Positions 1-8,077 of a DNA stretch of 11,349 nt are shown one piece after another. The position numbers were made by a program, and so were the translations under genes. The stretch comes from Euperipatoides rowelli. Lineage: Eukaryota; Onychophora; Udeonychophora; Euonychophora; Peripatopsidae. The first letter of the stretch is position 1, and every line of letters begins with the position of its first letter. Under the pieces are notes generated by a model, which saw only the letters and a list, made by a program, of their open reading frames with translations, did no database searches and was not told where the DNA came from. The stretch lies in NCBI GenBank assembly GCA_003024985.2, contig PXIH01S0019336.1; one strand, given 5' to 3'.

Positions 1-756
1 TGAATAATAATTTTTGTTACCGGTAATGATTTTTTGTAAAGATGTTAAACGCTAGATATGAATGAATATTTTTTGAAAGCTTGGTAATTTAAAATTAGGG
101 ATAAATTAGTTTTTCCAAGTTTTGTAGGGTATTCTATGATAGAATAACTGTATAAAATTGACATTACCAGTTATTAGATTAGCCTTATTACTGGCAAAAA
201 ATATAATTAGATATTTGGATAATTATAGACAAATTTTAGCCAAAATATGATGTTCATAACCAAATAAATTTTAATTCTGAAATTTTCATTATTAAAGTAT
301 TTAAAAATTCATAAATAGCATTTGGCTAATTACCCAAAAATTAACAAATTCATAGCTTTATTAGCATTTGGCTAAAATGCTAGTGATAGTTTAAACTCTG
401 ATTTTTGATAGTGTATCTTAAGTTAATTAAAAGAATTTCATCAATTTTGTCATGGATTAGTATTCAGTATATCATATATACTGTAGGTATATGTCATACT
501 TTGATGTATCAAAACTAAAAGAAAAAAAAAAACAAACTCGTAGGTTAATCCTATTGGGCCAGGGCAAATGGGCCTAGATTTGAAATAAATAATTAGTGAT
601 CATTTCTTAAAAAATAAAATATACCTCTGCTTACCAAATAAGAAAACTAGATTTTAATATTTTGCTTCAAATTAAGATGAAAGAATTTTGTCCAATGGTT
701 ATGTAACCATGCCTAAAGCCCATTGTATTTATGACTTTAATGCAAACCTTATTCAC
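1..756 (-). other. Presumed downstream intron, AT-rich
   Basis: No exon, RNA gene or complete transposon was seen here. The stretch holds a perfect TTACCGGTAA palindrome at 18-27. It also has two copies of TAGCATTTGGCTAA 46 bp apart (316-329 and 362-375) and an A-rich run near 520-535. Its intron status is inferred only from the donor site at 757-766. Confidence 0.5.
316..375. repeat. Short direct repeat, 46-bp spacing
   Basis: The 14-mer TAGCATTTGGCTAA occurs at 316-329 and again at 362-375. Each copy is preceded by an AAATTCATA-like segment, so the two look like an old, imperfect tandem duplication of roughly 46 bp. Confidence 0.5.
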
Positions 757-766
757 TTCTTACCTG
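757..766 (-). promoter_or_regulatory. Splice donor
   Basis: The minus-strand sequence CAG|GTAAGAA matches the animal 5' splice-site consensus almost perfectly. It ends the open frame exactly at a codon boundary (phase 0). The frame would otherwise stop within five codons of the junction. Confidence 0.78.
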
Positions 767-920
767 GCTTAATTCTTCAGCAATACTGCAATTCCAAATA
801 TTATGCTTTAACAAAGATTCATTGTTAAATTGGTTTTCCATATACTCATTGTAAACTTCAATGGGTAAAGAAGAAGCATTGTAACCACCTGGAACAATTT
901 TAGCTATCTGGCCATGATTA
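764..920 (-). CDS. Internal coding exon of an unrecognised gene (52 codons)
   Basis: On the minus strand a long T-rich tract ending CTTGTTTTAG (about 921-951) gives a strong splice acceptor. CCAG|GTAAGA, with the intron GT at 763-762, gives a near-consensus donor. Of the three frames across the 157 bp, one hits TAA at once and another hits TAG after four codons. Only the third is open throughout. The upstream intron interrupts a codon after its second base (phase 2) and the downstream intron is phase 0. The 52 residues begin NHGQIAKIVPGGYN and end with AEELSQ. They contain three N-glycosylation sequons (N14-A-S, N33-E-S, N43-C-S) and one cysteine (C44). There is no predicted membrane segment. 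The sequons suggest, but do not prove, a secreted or lumenal domain. I do not recognise the family. A start at the Met at 952 would lie in the pyrimidine tract and is not believable. Exon reality is well supported; function is unknown. Confidence 0.8.
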
Positions 921-951
921 CTAAAACAAGAGGAAGAAAAAAAAAAGAGCA
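921..951 (-). promoter_or_regulatory. Splice acceptor and polypyrimidine tract
   Basis: Read on the minus strand, a run of about a dozen T is followed by CTTCCTCTTG and TTTTAG, directly before the open 52-codon segment. This is a strong metazoan-type 3' splice site. A sequence such as TTTTAAC just upstream could serve as a branch point, but branch points are too loose to assign by eye. Confidence 0.75.
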
Positions 952-1719
952 ATTAAAAAAATTGTGTTAAAAATATTGGATATAACTTTTTTAACCCAAG
1001 CACAGAAAATGCAATCTCCCCTGCAATCCAAACAAAAGGCTAAAATAATGCTAGGTTCAAAAACAAAAATAAAGGACTCACTCCTCTTTCATAGAATCTC
1101 CTAATGATTTATGAAAAAGATTCAAGATTGACCTAGATGTCAAGTGTCTTTTCTGAGCTTAAAGCTCTGTCAAATTATATTCTTGATAGAGTGCATAAAA
1201 AAATATGTACACAGGCTACATGCAGTTAAGTCCACTAAAACCATTTGAATAATAAAAACATGTAAAAATAACAAGATTACAGAAATGTTTTAGCCTATAT
1301 TTTTATATAGGCTATCTACTAACCGGTTTATTCACATTATAACTATATACAACATATCTACCTGTACCCACCAGAAATCATGGACCTTGCAAGCATGTGC
1401 TTTTGGTTCTCATTTAGTTTACGAAGATTGTATATTTTAGATATGGTCTACTGTATTTTTTTTATTTTTAAAAAAGTAGCCTTTATTCCCTTTAATTCTT
1501 TAGATTTTTATTTTATTTTTGTGAGTGGGAAGATGGGGAGGAATAAGTACCTAGAGTACTATACATTATAGATAACATATAGAGTAGGCTACTGTAAAAA
1601 GTTGTAGTCTGTATTGCATTTTTTTTAGGGAGAAATATAGACAAAGATTATAATTTTACTTTATTCCATATTAAAATAAACTGAAATAATTTTTTCCTTT
1701 ATTTTTTTAGAGTTACAGG
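952..1719 (-). other. Presumed upstream intron, nothing coding
   Basis: This is AT-rich sequence without splice-bounded open frames. A 63-codon plus-strand frame at 1380-1571 is rich in F, Y and I, as random AT-rich DNA would give, and has no credible start or splice context. The only structures noted are a perfect 10-bp hairpin at 1291-1314 and the compound word TAGGCTACTGTA at 1585-1596. Confidence 0.5.
1291..1314. repeat. Perfect 10-bp inverted repeat, TTTT loop
   Basis: TAGCCTATAT (1291-1300) is the exact reverse complement of ATATAGGCTA (1305-1314), with a four-base loop. It is built from the TAGSCTA word that recurs through the window. Function unknown. Confidence 0.7.
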
Positions 1720-1775
1720 CAGGGCCGGATTACTTAGGGTGGCGATTTCAACCCACGCCCTATCTCTATTCACAT
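1720..1775. mobile_element. Possible single terminus of a hAT-type element
   Basis: CAGGGCCGGATTA at 1720-1732 resembles the CAGGG(C)CGG terminal inverted repeats common in animal hAT elements. It opens a locally GC-richer stretch (about 1720-1770) inside very AT-rich DNA. No matching reverse-complement end (CCGGCCCTG) was found downstream, so this is either a truncated element or a chance match. The 8 bp before it (GTTACAGG, 1712-1719) recur at 2647-2654, but no terminal repeat precedes that second copy. Confidence 0.35.
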
Positions 1776-3083
1776 TTTTTTATGGAGTAAGGTTATCTAA
1801 CTTCTCGACATCTTATTTCTAGATTGCCATATTAGCGGTTGAGCAGTACATACATTACTGTACATTAAAGATGGAAATAAAGCGCAATCTTAATAACCTA
1901 TTTAAAATTTCTACATTTTGTATTCTGTGATAGAAACTGTACAATAATTTTATGCTCCAATGATACAAACCAATACAGAGTGCGTCTTTTCTAGTTAACT
2001 TATTTCTTGACTGAAAAAAAAAAAATTTCCTCAACATACTTTTTTTTCCAAGCGTTAAACTAATATCAAATAAATATTATTACAAAATCTCCATAGTATA
2101 AACATGTATATACAGCATATTTTCATTAATGAGTACATATGGAAAAGAAATATGCTATAAAATTCACCTCTTTTTTTTTTTTTACTACGGTATTTGTATT
2201 GTAACCTCATTATTATTAATCCTAGTAATTACCACAGGCAGAAAAAAGTGTATGCCATACTCAGATTGTTTCTTTCATTTGGCTGCCTATAAATAGTTAA
2301 ATGAACATGTCATTTTCAAGCAAAGACTACAGCATACAGTAATATTATTATTACGTTTATGGACCAATACCAAAAAGAAAATATAAATATACAAGAATTA
2401 ATGGATGACAAAATAATTATTTTCCTAGACCATTGATGGATATGGAAAATTTACTATTAATTTTTTTTTTAAATAAAACAAAACTTTATTAACCAAAAAT
2501 GACAGATTAGATTATAAACTTGTTTTACAAAAAATATTAATCAGAACATAAAGTAAATTTCCAATATGTGAACAGAAATACCAATAAAATACTACTTGAA
2601 TTTTTTTTAAATTATGTAAATTGCTATATAACAGAGTTGTTCCAAAGTTACAGGGTATTAAACAGAAACCAACCATTAAGAATAATATTTTTTAATAATA
2701 ATAGTAGTTAAAACTAATACAAAAAAAAAATGTCATTAAAAAACTTATACAGTATAGGAAACTTATTGTAGGTATTATATAGGAGTTTAAAACATTTCAA
2801 TGTTAAATACCTTTTATCAGTGTTAAACTATAAATAATTAATTAGATATTTATTTTATGAAAACATTTTGTACTTTGTTTTATTGAGGTTTTGAATTTAA
2901 TCGTAACATGTCTCTGGGTGAGGGGAGATATGTGAAAAATAATCTACGGTATATTTTTATTTGCCATTTCTTTTTTTGTCTAATGTTTATACTTTTTGTT
3001 GTTTTGTGACGGGATTTATGTGAAATGTAAAATTCAATATCTTAATCTTTCATTGAATAAAATACACAAGCTTTTCACTTTAA
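1776..3083. other. AT-rich non-coding stretch
   Basis: The stretch is dominated by A/T homopolymer runs and short frames. A minus-strand 60-codon frame (1855-2037) shows no recognisable protein features. Several TACNGTA heptamers occur (near 1856, 2184, 2334, 2745 and 2942). No transposon ends, RNA genes or exons could be supported. Confidence 0.5.
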
Positions 3084-3122
3084 GGCCGGCGACACACCGG
3101 GCGATATGACAACTCGCGTTGC
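3084..3122 (+). repeat. Left terminal inverted repeat of the Harbinger-type element
   Basis: This 39-bp end pairs with 4124-4162. The outer 14 bp and inner 19 bp (ATATGACAACTCGCGTTGC) are identical, and three substitutions lie between them. It is CpG-rich compared with its surroundings. The TAA target duplication is at 3081-3083. Confidence 0.9.
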
Positions 3123-3807
3123 ATCGCGGTGATATTAAAGAACATAGGTTGCAATAAGCTGCACCACACTCGAAAGCCCAGTGATTTTGCGTTGACCTAC
3201 GGTGGTTTTCGGGGGAAATAAACATCTTGCTTTCTTATTAAAAAAAAAAAGTAATTCTTTTTTTATAAAATGCCAAGACTTATGAATAAAATAAATAACG
3301 AATTAATAATTGTTTAAAAAATATATTTTCTTATTTATTTATCAGTTTCTTTTCCCCATTCAATAAAAAAAAATAAACACTGGAGAACATTATTACAAGA
3401 TCTACAATGTATTTAAGCTGCGACGTAAAGATGAGTTTGATTCCCTGCCCACTACATCAGCTATTGTACAACTTTATAAATGTTTATTTACGAATAATTA
3501 CTGTAGGCCCATATTTAATATGTTTAGACTTTTACTTGACATTTTATATTTAAATTATTTTTTTTTTACATTCTAATCTTTATTATGTTGAATGAAGCAA
3601 TCCCGCTACTGTAATAAATAAATAAAGTACACTATCAAAAAAGCGCATGGCTGATTTTTTTTTTCTCAATACGTGCTAGCGTAAGACTTTCTATTTTTAA
3701 AAAATATTCAGATACAGTGGCAATCTTTTAAGTAAAATTATTGAATTAAAAAAAGATTTGATAAGCTGGTTTAATTAACCAAAGGTTGTACTTTGTTTAT
3801 TTTATTT

Positions 3808-3970
3808 TAATCTATAAAGTTTATATAGCCAACAAAATTAGGCGTACATATAAATTGTGGAATTGACCTGCTGTAACTCGTATTTGGTTTAAACGGATGA
3901 ACACATAAATATTTGCGCTTATTAACAAACTTAGTAAAAGGGCTAAACCAGCAAGTTGTGTTATCTTCAT
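3808..3970 (-). pseudogene. Harbinger transposase N-terminal remnant, frameshifted
   Basis: On the minus strand, pieces of the conserved Harbinger N-terminal block appear in order but in alternating frames. A basic block with KRKYLCVHPF (about 3891-3920) corresponds to the family's KRR.YWVHP motif. GQFHNLYVRL (3839-3868) follows in a second frame and corresponds to G(E/Q)FH.L...L. Then PNFVGYINF comes back in the first frame and corresponds to the ..KF..Y.RM segment. An acidic/leucine-rich lead-in (EDED in one frame, LAGLALLLSLL in the other) also fits. At least two frameshifts separate the pieces, and coding similarity stops near 3808, presumably the internal deletion point. The DDE nuclease core is absent, so no active transposase can come from this copy. 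Recognition rests on motif memory, so it is probable rather than proven. Confidence 0.65.
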
Positions 3971-4123
3971 CTTCTTGTGTAGATTGTAAACAATGAAGGT
4001 GCAGCCACTTATGTATCCAAAAAGCAGGTGCTGCCCCCAGTTTAAAAACCACTGCGAGGTAATGCTCGTTGTCTGCGACACATATTTTATTTTTCAACGA
4101 ATTTCATCGCGAGTCAACAGGAG

Positions 4124-4162
4124 GCAACGCGAGTTGTCATATCTCTCAGTGTGTCGCCGGCC
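4124..4162 (-). repeat. Right terminal inverted repeat of the Harbinger-type element
   Basis: This is the reverse complement of 3084-3122, apart from three substitutions around the middle. It is followed by the second TAA target-site copy at 4163-4165. Confidence 0.9.
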
Positions 4163-4222
4163 TAAGATAATTTTAAAAATAAATAAATAAAAGGCTGCAT
4201 CCTATGTCATGCTGAAGAGGAT

Positions 4223-4243
4223 GGGAAGGGGAGGGGAGAGGGG
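4223..4243 (+). other. Potential G-quadruplex motif
   Basis: Four runs of three to four G are separated by loops of one to three bases (GGG-AA-GGGG-A-GGGG-AGA-GGGG). This satisfies the usual G3+N1-7 quadruplex rule. It stands in an otherwise AT-rich spacer between the Harbinger and hAT elements. Folding is inferred from the pattern only. Confidence 0.6.
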
Positions 4244-4420
4244 AAAATGATAAAAAAAACCTTGACTAATTTATAAACCCTAAGATTGCATTTTATTGCA
4301 TTGATTTTTTTTTGTCCATTCTAAAATGTTATACTGTGCTTATTTTTTTACTGTAAGGCAGAGCTGGACAGTATAGAAAATACTGTACATGTATCTAAAA
4401 TATGTATTTAAGATACATTT

Positions 4421-4478
4421 GTATTTTGTATCGAAAATAATTCACTTCAAAGTAATTTGTATTTTGTATCGAAAATAC
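4421..4478. repeat. Two left-end copies of the hAT subterminal palindrome
   Basis: The 20-bp core GTATTTTGTATCGAAAATAC occurs at 4459-4478, and with one mismatch at 4421-4440. The same core occurs three times at the right end. The two copies are 38 bp apart, against 30 bp at the right, so the ends are not symmetrical. Confidence 0.8.
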
Positions 4479-4488
4479 ATTTTTTTCT

Positions 4489-4531
4489 TGTATTTTGTAT
4501 TTTGAAAACTACTTACAAAATACAAAATACA
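4489..4531. repeat. Perfect 16-bp hairpin in the hAT left subterminal region
   Basis: TGTATTTTGTATTTTG (4489-4504) is the exact reverse complement of 4516-4531, with an 11-base loop. The arms reuse the GTATTTT word of the subterminal repeats. The right side of the element holds a related GTATTTTGGAAAATAC near-palindrome (5705-5720). Confidence 0.8.
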
Positions 4532-5753
4532 TTTAAAGTAAAAATTTCTTTTGTAATGTGAACTAAAATTAATTCATTATTGAAATGTATTATTATTCAT
4601 TTTGTTTTTAATAAAAAAAAATTTCTTCTTCGTGATTTTAAATGCTAGTGAAATTTAAAAAAAAGACCGACATCATAGTAATGCAAACTGGTCAAAATAC
4701 TATAATTAGAATCATTTGAAGGTAAATTTTAAAACATTTTCAATATGAATAACTAAATGTTGAAAAAAAATATTAACGTTTAAATTGAGAATTTATTTGG
4801 AGAAGTTCTTAAAAATCACATGTGGCTGTAGTTGGTCTAAACCATTTCAATAATTGGGGAAATGTATATATAATAACCAAAATATGGCTGATTAATACAT
4901 TTACAAAAGTAGCCAATGTTGATTTAAAATTTATTTTCAATAAAAATAAATTGCAAACAAAATGATATTGGATTTCCTTGTAAAACACTCTTATGTTTTA
5001 CCCTCCTGACCAGATGAGGGTGATTTTTAAATTTTCTGTTAAAAAACACGGATAGATTTTATTCCTTCTTTTGAATTATTAATAAAACCCCAAAAAGTAA
5101 AAAAGAAAAAAAAAATACGCAAATGACTCCAAATATAATTTAATGAAAAATTATTTATATATTCTGTTTGATGTTATTTCATAAAGAGCAGATCAAGTTT
5201 TCACAATCTAAAGTTCCAATCATATTACCGTAATATAGCTCATCTTTTTTTTCTATCAATTAGAATTGCAATATTATGGATGTGCTGTCTTCCCTGATCA
5301 AATACTAAGTAAAATCAATTCAACAAAGAAATTATGTTTTCTGCTAGTCAAATATACTGTATCTTAAAATAATTACTATGGGCAAATAAAGACGCTCGTT
5401 GCTTACATCATAAAATAAATGAAATTTGATAATAGCATAGGCAGATGGAATTATCTAAAATTATAGAATGTGATTTTCCAGCTGCCCACTTTTGAAGGGT
5501 TAAAATAAATCAACTATTTGATATAGCTAATTGTATTAAAATATAGTAACTCTGTTATAAGCAACTAGACTTCGCAATTCTGTTATGTGTATGCAAATCT
5601 TGTTCTATCATTACTCAAACAACAACAACAAAAAAATAACCGTTTTTGTTTCATTTTATTACATAATGAAATTACTTAAAAAATGTATTTTGTATTTTGA
5701 AAAAGTATTTTGGAAAATACAAATGTATTTTGTATTTTTGATACAAGATTTCT

Positions 5754-5843
5754 AAAGTATTTTGTATCGAAAATACATTTTTCAGAGTATTTTGTATCGA
5801 AAATACATTATTCAGAGTATTTTGTATCGAAAATACATTTTTC
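5754..5843. repeat. Three tandem 30-bp units at the hAT right end
   Basis: Units at 5754-5783, 5784-5813 and 5814-5843 differ at only one or two positions. Each contains GTATTTTGTATCGAAAATAC, whose arms GTATTTT and AAAATAC are inverted around GTATCG. A plus-strand frame through here repeats YFVSKIH only because 30 is a multiple of three, so it is not treated as a gene. Confidence 0.9.
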
Positions 5844-5872
5844 AATGTATTTTACCCAGCTCTGCTGTACGG

Positions 5873-6284
5873 TAGGTATACTTTATGAAGTATGTGTTTT
5901 TTTATTTAAAAATGTTGCAAGAAAAAAGCTTTATTTAGCTTAATAATATATAACCTAAAAGGCTAAAATGTATTATATAACTTTAGAGTTGTATCTTAAA
6001 ATCCATTTTATTTTATTTTTATGTCAATTTTGTAATATAATGACATTTTAATTAATAGATTTGAATCACAAATTGTAACTTATATCTTTTAAACTAGCCT
6101 AGAAATTATTTATGCAGAAAGAATAGGCTAAGCTAATTCAAGTATTTTTCACATAGGCTATAGGCCCTATTGTGCATTATAAATTAAAACTTAATATTTT
6201 TTATTCAAAATGCAACGATGTTAAGCTTAGAAGCAAATAAATTGTGTGTGTGTGTGGGGGAGGGTTCATTTTTTTGTCTTCTGT
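5873..6284. other. AT-rich spacer with a TG microsatellite
   Basis: No gene was found. It contains several TAGGCTA/TAGCCTA words (6094-6165) and a short (TG)7 tract at 6243-6256 running into a G-rich GGGGGAGGG. Confidence 0.5.
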
Positions 6285-6490
6285 ATCCCGGAGGTCTCTG
6301 CTCTTAAACTCATTATAGACTCATTCCTGCAAATCCCATCCAGGGTGCTCCCCAACCATCCCGATATATACCGAACAGTCGCAATTTAAAACTGCATGTC
6401 CACATCCTGACTTCGCTATAAAATTAAAACATGCCTACCCTGGTGCCCCCAAGACCACCAAGCCACCCAGTCTATCCCTGGTTACATGTA
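6285..6490. other. Locally GC-rich islet of unknown origin
   Basis: About 200 bp here are clearly richer in C and G than both flanks. They include C-rich stretches (GTGCTCCCCAACC near 6343, CTGGTGCCCCCAAGACC near 6438). Neither strand gives a long open frame or good splice sites, and I recognise no protein. It may be an eroded transposon fragment, perhaps of the nearby LINE, or a decayed exon. Confidence 0.35.
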
Positions 6491-6869
6491 GGTTCTTTTG
6501 ATTCCTCTATCATTCTATATAGAAATAACTTGGACATTGGCATTTGGCTCTTTGAACTTTGAAGATATGGAAAGCTAATCATTTCATCCTAGGCATAAAG
6601 CAGAGCTTAAGCCTTTTTTTGCAGGTGCCCACAAGTTTTAATGAGAACTGATTTTTGAACCACTTGATAGTTACTTGTCTAAACATAAAGCATGTCAAAT
6701 TAGCACAATGTTTAATCTATGTGACAATTTTGTACATGCTCTTCGATCCTATTGTGTAAGTTTCAAACTCAATTAACAAGGCTTCATGCAACTTGGCTAG
6801 CAAATTTTATGCACTACTGCAATTTGCCTTCTATTTGTTCTGTTAATCTATTAAACAGTCAAATAGCTG
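6491..6869. other. Spacer before the LINE remnant, possibly more LINE
   Basis: Base composition is less extreme than in the distal intron and homopolymer runs are few. This would fit heavily mutated coding sequence upstream of the reverse-transcriptase motifs. No motif clear enough to assign was seen. Confidence 0.3.
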
Positions 6870-7560
6870 ATCATCCAACTTGAAGTTTAAAAGTGGAGGA
6901 AAAGCTGATGACTGGCAGTTATAGTGAATAAATGATCATCATATTTGCTCAGTAAAGTCAATATTTGTTCTTTTTAAGCATATGTGCAAGTAACCCTAAT
7001 TGCACAGAATAAAAGTACAGTACATCCTAATTTTTCAAACTTGAAAAAAAAAGTGAATTGCTCTACTTATTAATTCATACAGGAGTATATAATATTGCTC
7101 TCAGTTGCAGAAAAAAATTGTCAAAAGAATAATGAATTTCTTATGTGTTTGGTCCACTTAGAATAGACATTTGATTCTGTACCTCAAGTTGCACAGTGGA
7201 TTGTCTTGGAGAAGCTGGTAAGCTCTGCAAGTTCAAAAGCAATGTTTATCAAGTCAATAATAGTATAAAGTATTGGATAACTTAATGGTGTTAAACAAGG
7301 TTTTATTCTTGTTACAACTCTTTTTGCATTGTAATTTTCTGCTTTAATCAGATACTTTGTTCAATTGATCTGATCCTATAAAGATACCAAATTAATGACA
7401 TAATATTCAATTTTTCAAGATTTTGTTTAGATCTGAAATGAGAGTATAGCAGAAACACTTCTTGCCGATGATATCACTTGCTGAAAATTTTGGAAACCTC
7501 AGTGTAAAAATTACAGTATCTTCACCAAGACTGAAGTGATGCATTAAAAGATTTACAATA
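6870..7560 (+). mobile_element. Decayed LINE reverse-transcriptase segment
   Basis: Plus-strand translation shows reverse-transcriptase landmarks of non-LTR retrotransposons in correct order. SQLQKK (7099-7116) leads to FDSVP....W.VLEKL (7170-7217, the motif-A region, family AFD.V). NGVKQGFIL..TLFAL follows (7284-7331, family GVKQGC.L.PTLF), then LLADD (7458-7472, catalytic motif C, family FADD) and TKTEVMH (7524-7544, family KTEVM). The last four share one frame, but stop codons interrupt it many times. The spacing between motif A and GVKQG is shorter than usual, implying a deletion of some 20 codons. The motifs resemble the LINE proteins with KTEVMHQP that are abundant in aquatic invertebrates. 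Upstream similarity back to about 6870 is weaker. Endonuclease and 3' end are not seen. It lies antisense to the host exon and cannot encode a working enzyme. Confidence 0.8.
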
Positions 7561-7678
7561 CCATTGCTTAACTGAATCCATTTAACATACAGAATAACGA
7601 GCTGCTGTAATATAGTATTTATTGTATTATGATTTGTTCACGTTTGCCCATGCATTATAGATATCTCGCTTTAATTTG

Positions 7679-7800
7679 TGACGTGTTTACTTTAGTAAAT
7701 GCATCACAGATGAGCTGGTTCTGGAGTGCGCGGCTGATGCAAATTAATTAATTATACATGCAGTATAATTCACTTGTATGCGAGGAGTTTTGCTATAAAG
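7679..7800 (+). promoter_or_regulatory. Promoter-like cluster: CRE half-site, octamer, TATA
   Basis: TGACGTG at 7679, a perfect octamer ATGCAAAT at 7737 and TATAAAG at 7794 lie in an order and spacing typical of a TATA-driven RNA polymerase II promoter on the plus strand. The expected start site would be about 7825. CpG dinucleotides (GTGCGCGG, GTATGCGAGG, TTACGGCGG) cluster here but are scarce around it. Activity is inferred from motifs only. Confidence 0.4.
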
Positions 7801-7852
7801 GCTTCTCCTTTACTTGTATTATTGTCTATTGTTTACGGCGGTGGCTCTCACC

Positions 7853-7981
7853 ATGAAGAACATACTGGGTACTGGTGACAGCCAGCTCCCATACTGCATT
7901 CCCTCCTTGGAGTTCGTGTATTCTTGGTTTATGATTTTGTGTCTTGTATGTCGGTCAGCCAAGATGGGCTGGTCGGCATAA
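7853..7981 (+). other. Short open frame behind the promoter-like cluster (42 codons)
   Basis: An ATG in fair Kozak context (TCACCATGA) opens a 42-residue frame about 55 bp after the TATA box. It begins MKNILGTGDSQLPYCIP and has a hydrophobic stretch (FVYSWFMILCLVC) near residues 21-33. It ends at TAA 7979-7981. I recognise no family. The length is within chance for this GC-richer stretch, so it is listed as a possibility, not as a gene. Confidence 0.2.
7950..7977 (+). other. GC-rich RNA hairpin with G-U pairs
   Basis: GTCGGTCAGCC (7950-7960) pairs with GGCTGGTCGGC (7967-7977) over 11 pairs, three of them G-U, around the loop AAGATG. The wobble pairs form only in a plus-strand transcript, since the opposite strand would have A-C mismatches. 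That fits the direction of the promoter-like cluster upstream. It might belong to an LTR R-U5 region or be chance. Confidence 0.45.
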
Positions 7982-8077
7982 TGTTTGTAAATATGAAGTA
8001 TAGTTTATTTATTAAATCAGAGAAAAGATATTTACAAACCAGCAACCAGTTTCCAAGAGTTCTATTCTATTACAACA

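Larger units (their letters stand above)
3084..4162 (-). mobile_element. PIF/Harbinger-type DNA transposon, internally deleted
   Basis: Both boundaries are visible. The left end starts GGCCGGCGACACAC (3084) and the right end is its reverse complement (to 4162). TAA direct repeats lie immediately outside (3081-3083 and 4163-4165). A 3-bp TWA target duplication with GG-starting ends is the signature of the PIF/Harbinger superfamily. Inverted repeats match at 36 of 39 positions. Inside the right end, on the minus strand, lies a frameshifted piece resembling the N-terminal conserved block of Harbinger transposase, so the element descends from an autonomous copy. At 1,079 bp it is too short to encode the full transposase, and the DDE catalytic part is absent. 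The middle (about 3240-3800) is AT-rich filler. The remnant lies in the same orientation as the host exon. Superfamily assignment is by termini plus protein remnant, without database comparison. Confidence 0.88.
4359..5864. mobile_element. Non-autonomous hAT transposon (about 1.5 kb)
   Basis: The left end CAGAGCTGG (4359) and right end CCAGCTCTG (to 5864) are perfect inverted repeats of hAT type. They are flanked by 8-bp direct repeats differing at one base: CTGTAAGG (4351-4358) and CTGTACGG (5865-5872). An 8-bp duplication and CAG..CTG ends are diagnostic of the hAT superfamily. Both ends carry repeats of a palindromic core, GTATTTTGTATCGAAAATAC, at 4421 (19 of 20), 4459, 5757, 5787 and 5817, probably subterminal transposase-binding sites. 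No hAT transposase (no BED finger, no C-terminal dimerisation region) was recognised in the roughly 1.1-kb interior, and no frame there is long. The element therefore depended on a transposase supplied elsewhere. The near-identical target duplications suggest a moderately old insertion. Confidence 0.88.
7606..8077 (+). mobile_element. Candidate solo LTR
   Basis: The segment starts TGTAATATAG (7606) and ends with CTATTACA (8067-8074) or ACAACA (8077). Near-inverted TG..CA ends and a length of about 470 bp are LTR-like. Inside are, in order, TGACGTG (7679-7685), an octamer ATGCAAAT (7737-7744), TATAAAG (7794-7800) and a GC-richer downstream part, as in the U3-R-U5 order of an LTR. There is no second copy in the window, and clean 5-bp target duplications were not found (GCTGC against ACATT or TTACC). 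It directly follows the LINE remnant. Alternatives are an unrelated promoter or the start of an antisense transcript. Confidence 0.35.

Noticed and set aside
1380-1571. 63-codon plus-strand frame
   Set aside because: Rich in F, Y and I as expected of random AT-rich DNA. No splice context or recognisable motif.
1855-2037. 60-codon minus-strand frame
   Set aside because: Starts at a homopolymer-rich stretch, lacks family features and has no splice sites.
1720-2654. Element bounded by the two GTTACAGG octamers
   Set aside because: The 8-mer is shared, but no inverse of CAGGGCCGG precedes the second copy. A chance 8-mer match in 11 kb is quite possible.
3034-3225. 63-codon minus-strand frame
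   Set aside because: It crosses the left terminal repeat of the Harbinger-type element and its cysteines come from that repeat. No similarity to transposase was recognised.
3993-4190. 65-codon plus-strand frame
   Set aside because: Antisense shadow of the transposase remnant, running out through the right terminal repeat.
5710-5943. 77-codon frame with YFVSKIH repeats
   Set aside because: The repeat is the 30-bp subterminal tandem array of the hAT element read as protein. The frame continues past the element end without features.
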